Notes under the pieces: model-generated
Told to the model about the DNA's origin: nothing
The model's database searches: none
What the model saw: the letters and a program-made list of their open reading frames with translations, nothing else
Shown here: piece after piece, positions 45,390 through 57,700 of the stretch
Layout: each line of letters starts with the position of its first letter
How positions within the stretch are numbered: the first letter of the stretch is position 1
Assembly: GCF_000143415.4 (NCBI RefSeq)
Contig: NW_003314262.1
Coordinates: 344,610 to 408,609, forward strand
Reading direction: 5' to 3'
Source: Selaginella moellendorffii
Lineage: Eukaryota > Streptophyta > Lycopodiopsida > Selaginellales > Selaginellaceae
DNA length: 64,000 nucleotides
Position numbers and translations under genes: made by a program

Positions 45390-46763
45390 CTAGCCCTCCG
45401 AGGGAAGCTCGGAGGTAGCTTTGTTAAGATCCTTATTGACACGGGTGCTTCAGATAATTTTGTGCTGCAGACATAGTCCGGCAAGCCGGACTAACGGTGC
45501 AGTGGCTAGGGGAACCAAGGACGATAGAGTTTGTTCAAGGTAGCCAAAGCACCGATGAGGTACTTCGACAAGCAAGAGTCGAAGTAGGGACATGGAAAGT
45601 GGATATGGATTTCACCGTGTTGGACATGGCGGGATTTGATGTGATCTTCAGAATGGACTAGTTCAATCGGTTTGTAGTAGCCCTGCATGGACAAGGTAGA
45701 AACCTTGTGGTACTAGCGAATGCCCAAGGAAGAAGATCTAGGGTGGAGGCCCAAGATCTAAAGGTAGGGCAAAGCAAGGCCAAAGATTCCTGCTTAAACC
45801 TGGTGTCTACGAGAGGACAACTCACTAAAGGAACTAAGGCAGCATTTTTGTGCTTACTCTCGGTGAAGAGTGACAAAAAGACAAAAACAAAAGAAGTACC
45901 TTTAGTGATCCAGCGGGTGTTGGACCAATTCCAGGATACCATGCCGGAGGAGCTACCGGCAGGGTTGCCCCCCGCACGACCAATAGAACATAAGATTGAG
46001 CTGGTCGAGGGTGCTGAGGCCGTGGTTCATCCCCCCTATCGTTTGAACAAAAAAGAACTCGAGGAGCTCAAGTGCCAGCTAGGAGTTGGTGGACAAAGGG
46101 TATGTTAGGTTGAGCAAGTCGCCGTATGGGGCGCCGGTGTTATTTGTGAAAAAGAAAGATGGATCTATGCGCATGTGCATAGACTACCGGTTGCTCAACA
46201 AATATACAAAGAAGAACAAGTACCCTTTGCCAAGGATTGAGGACATGTTTGATAGGCTGGGAAAGGCAAAATACTTTTCGAGGATTCACCTAAGGTCGGG
46301 ATACTATTAAATCAAGGTAGCAAAGGAAGATGTTGAGAAAACAACCTGTCAAACTAGGTATGGGAGGTTTGAGTTTCTAGTGATGCCCTTTGGGCTATGC
46401 AATGCGCCGGCAACATTTTTGGCGTTGATGAACCATATCTTTGTACCCTATCTAGATCACTTCATGGTCGTTTATATCAACGACATCCTGATCTATAGCA
46501 AGACGCTAGAGGATCATGCCGAACACTTGGCGAAAGTGTTTGAGAAGCTAAGGGAACACAAACTGTATGCTAAAGAGAGCAAATGTGACTTTGCTCAACA
46601 AAAGGTAAAGTTTCTTGGGCATGTGGTGGGCCAGGACGGGCTCAAGGTGGACCCAGAGAAGGTCCAAGCGATCCAGGAATGGGAGCGACCATTGAATATA
46701 CATGAGTTGAGGGCATTCTTGGGGCTATGCAACTACTACCGAAAGTTTACTAAACTTTGGTAA
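45390..46763 (+). pseudogene. Protease and reverse transcriptase of chromovirus A
   Basis: The protease active site ILIDTGASDNFV lies at about 45430-45465, followed by a 1-nt frameshift and TAG at 45658. The RT reads [40 protein letters not shown] and VMPFGLCNAPATF. The catalytic box is Y-I-N-D (about 46473-46484) instead of YxDD, a G-to-A change that should abolish polymerisation. TAA at about 46308 and a deletion after NYYRKF (46740-46765), removing the RT-RNase H connection, complete the decay. Confidence 0.8.
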
Positions 46764-47851
46764 GGACTTTGAGGTAGAAATGGACGCTTCGGACTTTGCG
46801 TTGGGCGCAGTTTTGAAGCAAGACAACCACCCAGTAGCGTTCTTCTCGAAGAAGTTGGACAAGGCTCAACAGAAGTGACCTGCCCACGAGAAAGAATTGT
46901 TTGCGGTGGTCAAGGTGCTCAAGGAGTGGTGACACTACCTTGGGAGACACTTCAATGTTTACACGGACAATGTGGCAACGAAACACTTCTTGTCACAGCC
47001 CGACCTGAAAGGGAACCAGGGTCGGTGGGCCAATGCTTTGGCCGAGTTTAATTGCGAGATTCTATACAAGCCTGGGAAGAGCAACATCGTGGCAGATGCC
47101 CTAAGTCGAAAAGCGAGCTTGAAGTTGGCGATATCCAGCGCAACAGCAACCTTTTGGGACGATGTGCGGACAGCATACGAGAACGATGGTCTAGCACAAG
47201 AAGTGTTGCTGAGGAATCTAGAGGCACGGGAAGCTCACCAGAGAGGTGAGCTGCCAATGGAAGAGAAAACCGGCTATGTGGAACACAACAGACTCATTTA
47301 TTACAAGCAAACAAGGGTATATGTTCCAGAAGGGGAACTAAGGAAGGTAGCCTTAGAAGAGTGTCATGACAGACCTCTTGCGGGACACAGCGGAGTGCCC
47401 AAGATGATGGGCTTACTCAAAAGGAAGTACCACTGGCCAGATATGGCTAAGGACGTCCAAGACTATGTAAAGACATGTCCAACATGTCAGCAGATAAAAG
47501 CCGTGACTAAGGCTAGTGGGGGCTTGTTACAAAGCATCCTAATTCCAGATCGTCCGTGGAAATGTCTTACAATGGACTTCATCATGGGACTCCCCCCAAG
47601 CGAAGGGTTTGATGTGATATTTATGGTGGTGGACCGATTTTCGAAAATGGCACATTTCATACCCACCACAACGGAAGTGGATGCGGAAGGTGTGGCAAAG
47701 TTGTTCTTTGAACAAGTGGTTCGAGTGCGGGGAAGGCCGGAAGAGATCATCTCAGATCGAGATAAGATCTTCACTAGTAGGTTCTGGAGGACTCTCCTGG
47801 AACAGTATCGCACCAAGTTCAAATTCAGTACAGCCTATCACCCACAGACAG

Positions 47852-47898
47852 GTATGGGGTATTAAATCAAGTTTGTTGGCACTAACACTTCTTGACAG
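47852..47898 (+). other. Putative intron 1 in chromovirus A integrase (47 nt)
   Basis: ACAG|GTATGG ... CTTGACAG|ACGG. GACAG occurs on both sides. Exact removal restores the family-conserved HPQTDGQ motif. Confidence 0.6.
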
Positions 47899-48316
47899 AC
47901 GGACAAACGGAAAGGGTGAATAGGCAGCTGAAGGATTATTTGCGATGTTATGTCTCAAGAGACCAGACCAATTGGGTAAGTCATTTGGGACTTGCGGAAA
48001 TGTGTTATAACAACTCACCACATTCGAGTATCGGGGTGAGTCCATGGGAAGTCATCAATGGGTGAGCTATTGAAAGTCCTGTGGAGCTTGGTGTGGCTGA
48101 GTACCATGGAGAGTTACCTGCAGTGGAGGCATTCACAGCGGAAAGACTCAGCATTTGGAATCTAGTGAGGGATTCCTTGGAACGGGCTCAACAAAGGCAA
48201 ACCAAATACGCGAACCAGAAGCATCGGGATGTAGAGTTCCAAGCCGGGGAGAAGGTGTGGCTGAACACCAAGAACCTCAGGCTACCAAGTGGGATCAGCC
48301 GAAAGTTGACCCAAAG

Positions 48317-48368
48317 GTAAAAATGCATGTATTCCTGTAAATGAATTAATCTTGAGTTCCTTAAGTAG
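48317..48368 (+). other. Putative intron 2 in chromovirus A (52 nt)
   Basis: AAAG|GTAAAA ... TTAAGTAG|GTTCGC. Removal restores the F-x-GPY motif of the integrase C-terminus. Confidence 0.6.
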
Positions 48369-48438
48369 GTTCGCGGGGCCTTACGAGATTGAGGCACGAA
48401 TCGGTAAAGTGGCTTACCATCTCTGACTTCCTCAAGAG

Positions 48439-48750
48439 ATGGGGAAGATGCACCCAGTGTTCCACGTGAACTTACTCAAGCCGTACTTTGAGGATCCACT
48501 TCGCAAGGACCAAGTGAGACCTTTACCTGAGGTTATCCAAGGGGAAGAGGAATACGAAGTCGAGGCCATCCTCAATGTGCGCAAGAGCAAGCGACAAGGA
48601 TGCAAGGTGAAAGAGTTCCATGTGAAGTGGAAAGGATTTCCACACTGCGAGGCAACATGGGAACCGAAGGAGAATCTAGCGAATGCGCGAAATCTAGTGG
48701 AGGAATTTCTGCAAGGTAGAACTCTATGTACTTATGCAAAGTTCAATTAA
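48439..48750 (+). CDS. Integrase tail and chromodomain of chromovirus A
   Basis: 103-residue frame. HPVFHVNLLKPY is the integrase C-terminal motif. YEVEAILNVRKSKRQG, EFHVKWKGFP and CEATWEPKENL form the three strands and aromatic positions of a chromodomain, which targets chromoviruses to modified histone H3. The frame is preceded by a TGA (48425) inside the same exon. It is really the 3' end of pol, not a separate gene. Confidence 0.75.
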   Translation: MGKMHPVFHVNLLKPYFEDPLRKDQVRPLPEVIQGEEEYEVEAILNVRKSKRQGCKVKEFHVKWKGFPHCEATWEPKENLANARNLVEEFLQGRTLCTYAKFN

Positions 48751-49152
48751 AATATCAATTTGCAAAGTTGAGCAAGTGGCATATGTTGGGACCTGAAGGT
48801 GCGCCGAAGGTAAGCTAATTAGCATGGGTTTGCTAGGTCGACCAGGCGTAAGGCACTACGCCCGACTCCCTATGGGGATGTCGAATCCGTAGACGTATTC
48901 TACGGAGGTTTTGTTCGAGTCCCAACCCCCTAGTAAAGCAAGGCTGGGTTCAAGTCCCAACCCCATACTAGGGTGTGGTGAGGTGAGGGGTATAGGGACA
49001 CCTATATTCCGTTGTCATGGGCTCTTGGCCGGGGAGGCTAACTTAGGCACACCGCTAAGTGGGGGGATGCCCCCGGAGACATGGTCAACAAGTCGTAGGA
49101 TAAAAAGAGAAGTTTGATGTGGGCATCGAACTTCTTCTATGGGTGGTGGAGT
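48751..49152 (+). other. 3' untranslated segment of chromovirus A with T-arm-like boxes
   Basis: Holds GTTCGAGTCCCAACCCC and GGTTCAAGTCCCAACCCC (48914-48965), which resemble tRNA T-arm (B-box) sequences, and ends in the polypurine-like GGGTGGTGGAGT. A related pair occurs at 59990-60050 in LARD B. Confidence 0.5.
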
Positions 49153-50301
49153 TGTAAAGAACAGACTCCCCGAGATGTTGTAGGCTAAAGGATCCCCGAA
49201 AGTATGACCAAAATGACAAAGAGTTCATCGGATGGGACCAAGTTGAAGATTGAGTCCAAGACCGACTCTGAGACTGAGTTTGAGATAGAGTCCAGGATCG
49301 AGCCGAGGCCGAATCAGAGACCGAGATCGAGACCGAGTTCGAGACGGAGTCCGAGATCCAAATCGGGTCCAAGACCGAGTCCGAGGTCGAGTCCGAAGTT
49401 GAGTCCGAGATCGGGTCCGAGATCGAGTCCGAGATTGAGTCCGAGACCGAATCCAAAGTTGGGTCCAAGATCGAGTCCGAGATCGAATTTGAGACTAAGT
49501 CCAAATACTAATACGGGTCAAGGGGTGAAAGCCCAAAGTGTGTGTCTCCCGGGGGGGGGGGGGGGGCTGCAGGGGGTTCCAAAAGTATAGTAGGGGTAGT
49601 GAGGTCCAGGAACCAGTCTTGAAGGAACTCTCCAGTGATGCTTCCAAACTGACTTGAGGTTAAGACTGGGGCCGAGGGGCCTTGGGTGGGAGTGAGCATG
49701 GGCTTGGGTGGTGCTGGAGGGGCCACCCAAGGAAGTGCTCAAGAGCAGCTCCCACTCCCAAAAGGGAAACCGACTGCGGTGCTCCCGGCTCATGTGGAGT
49801 GGTGCCCCACTTGAGTACCTTGTGGCTCATTGGTCCTCGCCCTTCCTAGGGGCTTGGGCCTTCCCTTCGGGATGGAAGTGGGGGGGTAGAGGTACCCATA
49901 CCGGGCTGTTAGGCCACGGTGTTTCGCCCCGATGTCCCAAAGCAAGTGTTGCACCCAAGGCTTGGGATTTAGAGGGTCCCATGATCAAGTCTTGTGGTAC
50001 TAAGGGGTGTTAGGAACCTGGAGGCTTGGTGTACTTGGCTGCTTGTGCCTGCAAGGAGTGTAGCCGAACCTTAAGTCCAATCTAACCTGGGGAGGGGGAT
50101 TGGGAGAGATTTGGGAATCCGTGGATGGATGGCTAACACTTTGTTGCTCGTGCAGTGAGTAGCTGAAACCAAGTAAGACCAAGTAAAAGTTGGTACAATA
50201 GGTGGGAACCTTGGCGAAGGAACTTAGCACAAGCCAAGGCAGTGTTGGTCGGATAGACGAGGTAAGCTAGCAAATTGGGAAGCTAAAATTTGTGGCTTAC
50301 A
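49153..50301 (+). repeat. Right LTR of chromovirus A
   Basis: 1149 bp, matches 42900-44056. Carries the hexamer tract at about 49230-49500 and a run of G at about 49551-49566. Confidence 0.85.
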
Positions 50302-51727
50302 TCCATGCCGTCAGCAGTTGCTGTACTTGACGTTCAATGTCCACAAAATGCAAAGCAAGATTTGGCTTCTCTTGACAAGGTTCATGAAGTTCAAAAGATT
50401 GAGCTGTAAATTTGAAGGTTTTATGATAAGTTTGAGAATTTTGCATCACTTGCTGATGACTTGCCATTTTGTCATTTACATTCTCAATATCACTTTAAGG
50501 ACAATCTTCTTTATTTTTAGAGAACGGATCCTAATGATCATTTATGGCTGGTGGTGTCTTCAATCTTTATTTCACGCTTTCTATATGCCTACCATCATTC
50601 TCCTATTCTAGATTGGCATATAAGACATTGTCGTGTGACTGAGAAGTTACACAAGTCTTTTTATTGACCGAAAATGCAATGTAGCTGCATTTTGTGCCAA
50701 GCTTGTAATACTCCCTCTTGTACTACAAAAGGATGGTTGGAGTCAATTGTAGTTTCCCATCTATTTGAGTTGGTGGTGTTTAATTTAATGGGACCTTTTC
50801 CACGATTGACTATTGGTAATGAGTATGTCATTATTGCTTCTGACTACTTAATTCATTGGATAAAAGTCAATGCTCTTACTAGCACGTCTACAATTGCTAT
50901 TGAATACTTCCTCCTCAATCGAGTGGTGTTCTAACATTCTTGTTTAGAGCGGATTCTTTCGGATAATGGTCCTACATTTATGGCTGAGGCATTTCATGTT
51001 TTGATGTCTCGGTTGGGGATACATCACACTTTCATGAATGCTTATCATCCATAGTTAGATTGTTTAGTTGAATAGTTCATTCTGACTTTCAAAGGGATGA
51101 TCGTGAAGTATATGAACTTTCAGCATTCGGACTAACATAGTTATTTATTGTCTCTTAGGTATGTATATATCATAAGGGTGCAGAGTTTTATTAGTGCTTC
51201 ACCATATAAAATTCTATATAATCATGATTCAATATTGCCAATAGAGTTGGGTTTACCTTTACAATTACCACAAGCTGTCGATGTTAAGTCATGGGATCAG
51301 TATTTGAAGAGTATTCTTCCATTTATCCAAGTAGAGTCTACTGAGCACCTGAGCCACATATAAGTGGGACAACAACAGTCCTACAACTCCCATCATTGTC
51401 CACCTATAGAGTACAAAATGGATGACTTAGTGTTAATTTGTTTTCCTAATCTTATAGTATATGGTTTCTCTAAGAGGCTTCTTGCTTAGTGAAAAGGTCC
51501 ATATTGAGTGTTGTGGTAAGTTGGACCACAAGTTTACAAGGTTCCATGTGACATCTAGCAAGCCAATCTTTCAAAAATTGTGCATGTGCAATAGCTGAAA
51601 TGCTTTGTACAAAGGGATTAGGAACAATTGGCACCACCTATAGATCCACTGATGCCTCCTCTTGATATTCTTCTAGATCTCAGCTCATCCATGAAAGAAC
51701 TTTGACAGTCTTCCATCATTCTAAGAA
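50302..51727 (+). pseudogene. Integrase of the old Ty3 element D
   Basis: Fragments in order: HHCC region (CSCILCQAC near 50680), FELVVFNLMGPFPRLTIGNE and VIIASDYLIHWIKVNAL (first Asp), RILSDNGPTFMAEAF (second Asp, about 50950), NAYHP...DCLVE (third acidic), then SPYKILYNHD and LPIELGLPLQLP. Numerous stops and small indels. The direction and order continue the RNase H fragment at 42749. Confidence 0.6.
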
Positions 51728-51732
51728 GAGGG

Positions 51733-53286
51733 TGTGAGACCCAAAACCCCTAGGCCCCAAAGTGGAGCCAAAAGGGTGCCATATGGTAGTGGCCAAAGCG
51801 AAAGCCAAACGAGCGTAACACGTTTGGACTAAAAGCTCTGACTTGAAAGGTCGAGCATGGGAGAGGAACTCTCAACAAAGTGCTCAAGGAACAAGCACGA
51901 AAGAAACAATAAGTGAGTCTCTAGAAAAGGGACACGAGATGGAGTCCGAGATAGACCTGAGATGGAGTCTCATGTGGACTCGAGATGGAGTCTGAGATGG
52001 AGTCCAAGGTGGACCAAGATGGAGTGCAAGATGGACCCAAGATGGAGTCCGAGGTGGACTGGGATGGAGTCCGAGATGGACCCTGAGATGGACCTGAGAT
52101 GGAGTCTGAAATGGACCTGAGATGGAGTCTGGGATGGAGTCCGAGATGGAACCGAGACCGGGACTGAGACCGAGATCTAGACCGAGACCGAGACCGAGTC
52201 CGAGTCCGAATCTGGGACCGAGACCGAGTCCAAGTCTGATTCCGAATCCAAGTCCAAGTCCGAATACTAATACAGGCAGTTGGGTGAAAGCCCAAAGCGA
52301 TCGTCCCTCAGGGAGGGGGGCGCTGCAAGGGGTTCCAAAAGTATAGTAGGGGGAGTTGGGGTTGGAGCCCAGTGGAGCCAGTTTGGCCAGGAAAGGCCAG
52401 TTTGGCCCAAAAAGGCCATACCCAACTGTTGGGTGATGGGATGACCACTGGGAAGTTCAATACTAGAGTGAATATGGACAGACAAGCAGATTAGCTTTGT
52501 GAAGTGTTCAAGAGCCGGCTCTAGTTCCCCCTGAAGATCGAATGGTCGATGCTCCCAATCCAAGTGTGGGTGGCACTACCTACTTAGATACTTGGTGTGG
52601 CTCAATGGAACCTTGCTCTAAGCCCATGGCTAGAGCACCCAAAGGCGGAAGGCAGGGAGAGTAACCAGGTGGCTCGTGTAAGGCCACGGTGTTCCAAAAT
52701 GTTGTCCCAAAGGCCCAAATTGTGGAAAGGAAGAAGAGCAGACCTCTAGCGTAGTGACTAAGGATACAGTCACATGGTGAGGAAGTCCCAGAGGACATTG
52801 GGACTTAGTGGTCGAGCCTGTGGGCCTTGACCCAGTAGCAGTGTCGGTGAACACGGCCATAGGTAGGATGGGACTTAGTGGGGACTGAAAGAGGGATATT
52901 GAGGAAGGATGTTCCCCTTGTCGGTGGGCATCCTAAGGATGCTAAGGAGTGGATCTGGGATGACCACTCATAGATGCTTGGCTCAGTCTTGGAGAGACAG
53001 GACTATGATGCAAGTGGTATTGGACCACCAGTGCGGCAAAGATGATTAGGCATGGCCTTAGCATAACAGGCTGCTATGTTGGTAGTACCTTTGAGTGTCG
53101 GTCATGGGATCGGACACGTGGAGCACTTGGACCAAGTGCAAAGGTTGAGTGGCAAGGATGCCATTCTCAGGGCTAGCCAGCCTCTAGTCCAGAATGGGAC
53201 TCATAGAGGTTGTGAGGGAGACTCCTCCAAGTGGTCGGAGGTGTGGTTAAGTGACTAAAGTAAAATGAAAAATTTAGTCACTTACA
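51733..53286 (+). repeat. Left LTR of LARD B
   Basis: 1554 bp. Tandem GAGATGGAGTCC/GACCGAGACC tract at about 51930-52270, longer than in the right LTR, which accounts for most of the length difference. Confidence 0.85.
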
Positions 53287-54336
53287 ATTTGGTATCGAAG
53301 CTATTCCTTAGTCCAACTTTTATTAGTGCTCAAGTATATCACCACTGTTGTTGGCATTGGAAGGTCCTAGGAGTGGGCCTATCCTTGGGGAGTAGCAAGT
53401 TAGGAAGACATGGCTCTCCACTACGGTTCATGTGTGAAGTTGTATAGGCGAGGTGGTGGATAGAAAAGGGCCAATAATAGAACGACTTTGGGATCTTGGG
53501 AACAGTATAAGGGTTTCCTTAGGGAGTTGAGGATATGATCCAGATGAGCATTTGACTTAGCAGACTGGCTAATGTAATTGTGGTAAACAACTATAGTTGG
53601 GATCACGGGAAAGATAGAGATTCCAAAACAATAAAGGAGTCACAAGATTATCCTCATATGGTTGAGGTTGGTGCTCATGAATTTGAGATGAGAGCTAATG
53701 ACTATGGGAGGTCAAATACGGAAGAGGTCTCAAGTCCTTGAAATGGTAGCTGGGGCTACCTTGAATAAATGCTGGAACAACCCAAGGGTTGGGGGTGTAC
53801 TTAGAGATGAGTTGGTATTCTCATCCCATGGATAAGTAATCCTAAGGGGCAAAGGTAGCCCACAGAAAACAATCGAGTGTTGGAGTAACACTTGCAAAGA
53901 TGGTGCTTAGGAGTAGGACACGAATACATGAAATTGTATTCCAGCAAGCTGGCACCTCAAGATGAGACCTTGTGGGTCATTGGATTGGTAAAATCCAAAA
54001 ATGCTAGATGACTCAAGAGGAGTCAAAGAATGGTCCTAAGGGATTGGTAAAATCATTTGGACTGAGGTGTGTTGTGCCCCACGAAGATTAGAGAGGTTCA
54101 TAAGATCCAAGTGTGGGAACAATGAGTGTCTCATCAATGGCAAAATATGCTATACTAAAGTTTTGGGAAAAATGTTCCCAAAAGAAAACAACTTTGACAC
54201 AAAGTTGTGTATGACCTCTATTGTGCAGTGCTAATGGATGGTTGGCATGAGAAAGAACAATATTAGTCTTGGCAAAGACTTAAACACAAAGGAGAAGTGT
54301 CATAAAGTTAGGCTCGTGGAGCTGATGGTGTGGACA
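53287..54336 (+). other. LARD B interior, left part
   Basis: About 1 kb after the primer site. Stops in all frames and no recognisable motif. Confidence 0.5.
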
Positions 54337-54723
54337 TGTCAAGACCCCCAACAAGATCAAGACTGGAAAATGCTAAAGACAAAGAGAAAAAGCTAGTGAA
54401 AACAAAGAAGAGGCCTTAGACTGGTGTTGATTCAGATTGTGGAGAAATGGAACAAGGCTAACCTATATATACTATAGGTTGATGAAGCTCCACCACTCTT
54501 GGATCGAGGACAGCCTAAATACAGCTGAGGTCGAGGAGGCGCCACATCATCATCAGGAATGTGGCTCGAGACTCAGGAATCGGGAAGTGTCTCGAGAGTC
54601 AGGAATAGGGAAGTGTCTCGAGAGTCAGGAATAGAGAAGTGTCTCGAGAGTCAGGAATGTGGTCTGCAGGTCAGGAATCCGGCGAGAGTCAGGAATGTGG
54701 CAAGAATTGGGGGATTCCTGACA
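54337..54723 (-). repeat. 3' LTR of the young chromovirus
   Basis: Contains four tandem units of GTCTCGAGAGTCAGGAATA type at about 54570-54660. The pol stop codon (54625-54627) lies inside this LTR. Confidence 0.9.
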
Positions 54724-57700
54724 GCACCCCCTCCTCAAGAACGAGTGGAATGAGGATGTGAACGAGAACGAAGAGGAGGATGAGATGAGCGGCGAGGGAG
54801 AATGAATCAAGTTGTCCGCAGGTTCCCAAGTGCGTTCCTCAGGTCCGTAACCCTTCCAGTCCACCAGATAGTAGAGTTTAGATCGTGAAATCTTGGAATC
54901 AAGGATGTCCTGAACCTCGTACTCAGACCCATCCTCGAGCTGCACTGGTGGAGGCGGAGGAATGACCCGATTTGGAATAGGACTGGGAATATAAGGCTCA
55001 AGGAGAGAGGAGTGAAAAACGGGGTGAATTTGATATGAGGAGGGAAGTGCAAGGCAATAAGTGACAGGATTAATGATGGCAGTGATAGGGAAAGGACCAA
55101 GGCGTTTGAAATCGAGTTTTGGACAGGGCCTGGTGGTGGAGATATTTCGCCTGAGGAGCCAGACTTTATCCCCGATATTGTAAGGGGGACAATCCTGACG
55201 ATGGACATTGGCAAATGTTTTATGAGATTTCTGAGCACGATGGAGGTGGAAGGAGATGGAGTTGTGGATTTCCTGAAGGTTGGAGAGAAATGATTCTGAG
55301 CGGGGATTTGAACGAGAGGATTCAGATGGAGAAGGAAGTGAGAGATTGAATCGGGGATTTCGGCCAGAGTTCGCAAAGAAGGGGGAAACTCGAAGAGAGG
55401 AGTGAACAGAGTTGTTATAGGAGAACTCAGCAAGGGGAAGGATATCGAACCAGTTATCCTGATGATAGTTGATGAAGCACCTCAAGAATTGTTCCAATGT
55501 CTGAATCGTTCGCTCGGACTGCCCATCAGTTTGAGGATGATATGCCGAAGAGAGGTTGGCCTTCACTCCAAGCAACTGCAAAAACCGTTGCCAGAAATGA
55601 GAGATGAACTGAGGCCCCCGATCCGAAACCACATCTGTAGGAATCCCATGAAGTCGGAAAATTTCCCTGAATACCAGTTTTGCCATGTCCTCGCCCGAAA
55701 ACTCCTTGGTACATGGCAAGAAGTGCGCCATCTTTGTGAAGCGATCCACCACGACTAAAATGCTGTTGAAGCCTCCAGAACTCGGAAGATCACTCAAGAA
55801 ATCCATGGAGATGGATTCCCAAGGACCTGAAGGGACCGGAACGGAACGAAGCAAACCTGAAGGAAGGTGGCGAGGTACCTTATTCCGGGCACAAGTGTCA
55901 CAGGAGGTAACAAAAGCTTTGATGTAGTCGTCCATCTGAGGCCACCAAAAGTCCCGTGCAACTAGCTCATAGGTTTTCGCAATGCCGAAGTGACCAGCAG
56001 TCGGGCTATCGTGGCACGCCATCAGGATCAACCTTCGAGCATCACCTTCAGGAACGTAAAGCTGCTCCCCACGGTACAATAAGCCATCTAAGAACTCGAA
56101 CTCGTCAAATCGCCGGCAGTCGGGAGTCACTGGGTGTCCAGCCTGAAGATGGGGAAAAATGTCGCTAGCGAGATCATCGGATTGAAGATCGTTTCTGATT
56201 GCATCCATCAAGGAGGAGTCCTGAGGGGCCAGGGAAATTGCCATAACTTGAAGCCAATCAGGACCGAGGATAACTTGATCCTGTTGATCGAAGGCAGGAT
56301 TACTAGGCCTGAGACTGAGATAGGAGCGCCTTGAAAGAGCATCAGGAAGGCCTTGAAACTTTCCAGGTCTGTACTTGATAACAAAGTCAAACCGACTCAG
56401 GAATTGTGCCCACCTTGCTTGACGACGGCTTAAAACTCGGGAAGTGGCAAAGTACTCGAGATTTTTGTGATCCGTCCAGACTGTTGTTTGATGGCTCGCC
56501 CCCTCCAAGAAACGGCGCCACTCTCCAAAGGAATCCATGATGGCAAGAAGCTCCTTGTCGTGGATTTCGTAATTGATCTCCGCAGGCTGGAATTTCCGAG
56601 AATGGAAAGCGACCGGATGAAGTTCGTGATCCGCTCCGAGTTGAGATAGCACAGCACCAATGGCAAAGTCGGAGGCGTCAGCCTCGATGAAGAAAGGTTG
56701 TGAGGAATCAGCATGGATCAAGACAGGAGCAGAACTGAAGGCCGCCTTGAGTGTGTCGAAAGCCTGCTGGGCAGCAGCAGACCAAGAGAAGGGAACATCC
56801 TTGCGAGTGAGATGTGTGAGAGGAAGGACAATGTCAGAGTAGTGATCAATGAATTTGCGGTAGAAGTTGGCAAAGCCAAGGAAAACCTGAACGTCTGACA
56901 TTGATTGTGGAGGCTCCCATTCGAGAATAGTCTTGACTTTTGCAGGATCCATCGTGATACCCTCAGGAGTGACAATGTACCCAAGGAACTCCACAGACTG
57001 CTGATCAAAGGAACATTTCTCAAGCTTCGCATATAGGCCGTGTTCTCGCAGCTTCGCTAGCACCTTGCGAACATGTTCGTCATGCTCCTCCTGAGTTTTT
57101 GAGTAGATGAGGATGTCATCGAGGTAGACGATCACCATCTGATCAAGAAACTCCCGAAAAACGTCGTTCGCCATGTGTTGGAAAACCGCTGGAGCATTTG
57201 TCAAGCCAAATGGCATGACAGTGTACTCGAAGTGGCCATAGCGGGTTCGGAACGCAGTCTTCCATTCATCACCAGGCCGGATCCGGATCAGGTTGTATGC
57301 TCCACGGAGGTCGATCTTGGTGAAGAAGCGGGCACCGTCGAGGCGTTCCAACAGGTCCGAGATCAGGGGCAGTGGATAACGGTTCCGAACAGTCACCTTG
57401 TTCAAACCTCGGTAGTCGATGACTAGCCGCAAGCTCCCATCCTTCTTCTTGACAAAGAAGACAGGCGCTTCAATCAGGGCCCGCTCATCCCACTGAGTGT
57501 CCAAGGCAAGGAGTTGGAACTCTGCAGCGTAGATCGAGGCAGGACGAGACCCCTGAGAGAGACGTCTCATCTTAGTGGTAGCAGCCCGAACCCGATCCGT
57601 CTCGCCAAAACATGCTTCGAGCTTCTCTTTGAACAATTGAAGATCCATCAGCTCCGGAACCACGACCCCTTTCATGCTCTTCTCCAGAAGAGGAGAAAAC

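Larger units (their letters stand above)
46764..48438 (+). pseudogene. RNase H and integrase of chromovirus A, with two putative introns
   Basis: RNase H: FEVEMDASDFALGAVLKQ, then TGA codons at about 46878 and 46930, then VYTDNVATKHFLSQPDLKGN and VADALSRK. Integrase: the HHCC finger HDRPLAGHSG...CPTCQ (about 47365-47490), DDE residues in TMDFIMGLPP, EIISDRDKIF and, after intron 1, QTERVNRQLKDYL. Removing 47852-47898 restores HPQTDGQTERV; removing 48317-48368 restores TQRFAGPYEIEA. Introns inside a pol gene are unexpected for an element that replicates through RNA. Confidence 0.75.
42900..50301 (+). mobile_element. Chromovirus A: 7.4-kb Ty3/gypsy element with LTRs
   Basis: LTRs at 42900-44056 and 49153-50301 (TGTAA...CTTACA), target duplication TCCAT on both sides (42895-42899, 50302-50306). 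The primer site TTTGGTATTGGAGC follows the left LTR, and a purine-rich GGGTGGTGGAG precedes the right LTR. Internal order is gag-PR-RT-RH-IN-chromodomain. Several stops, a deletion between RT and RNase H, and an altered RT catalytic box show that it is no longer autonomous. Confidence 0.9.

Noticed and set aside
54437-54634. Identical small ORFs at 54437 and 58206 as a duplicated gene
   Set aside because: They lie in the two LTRs of the young chromovirus.
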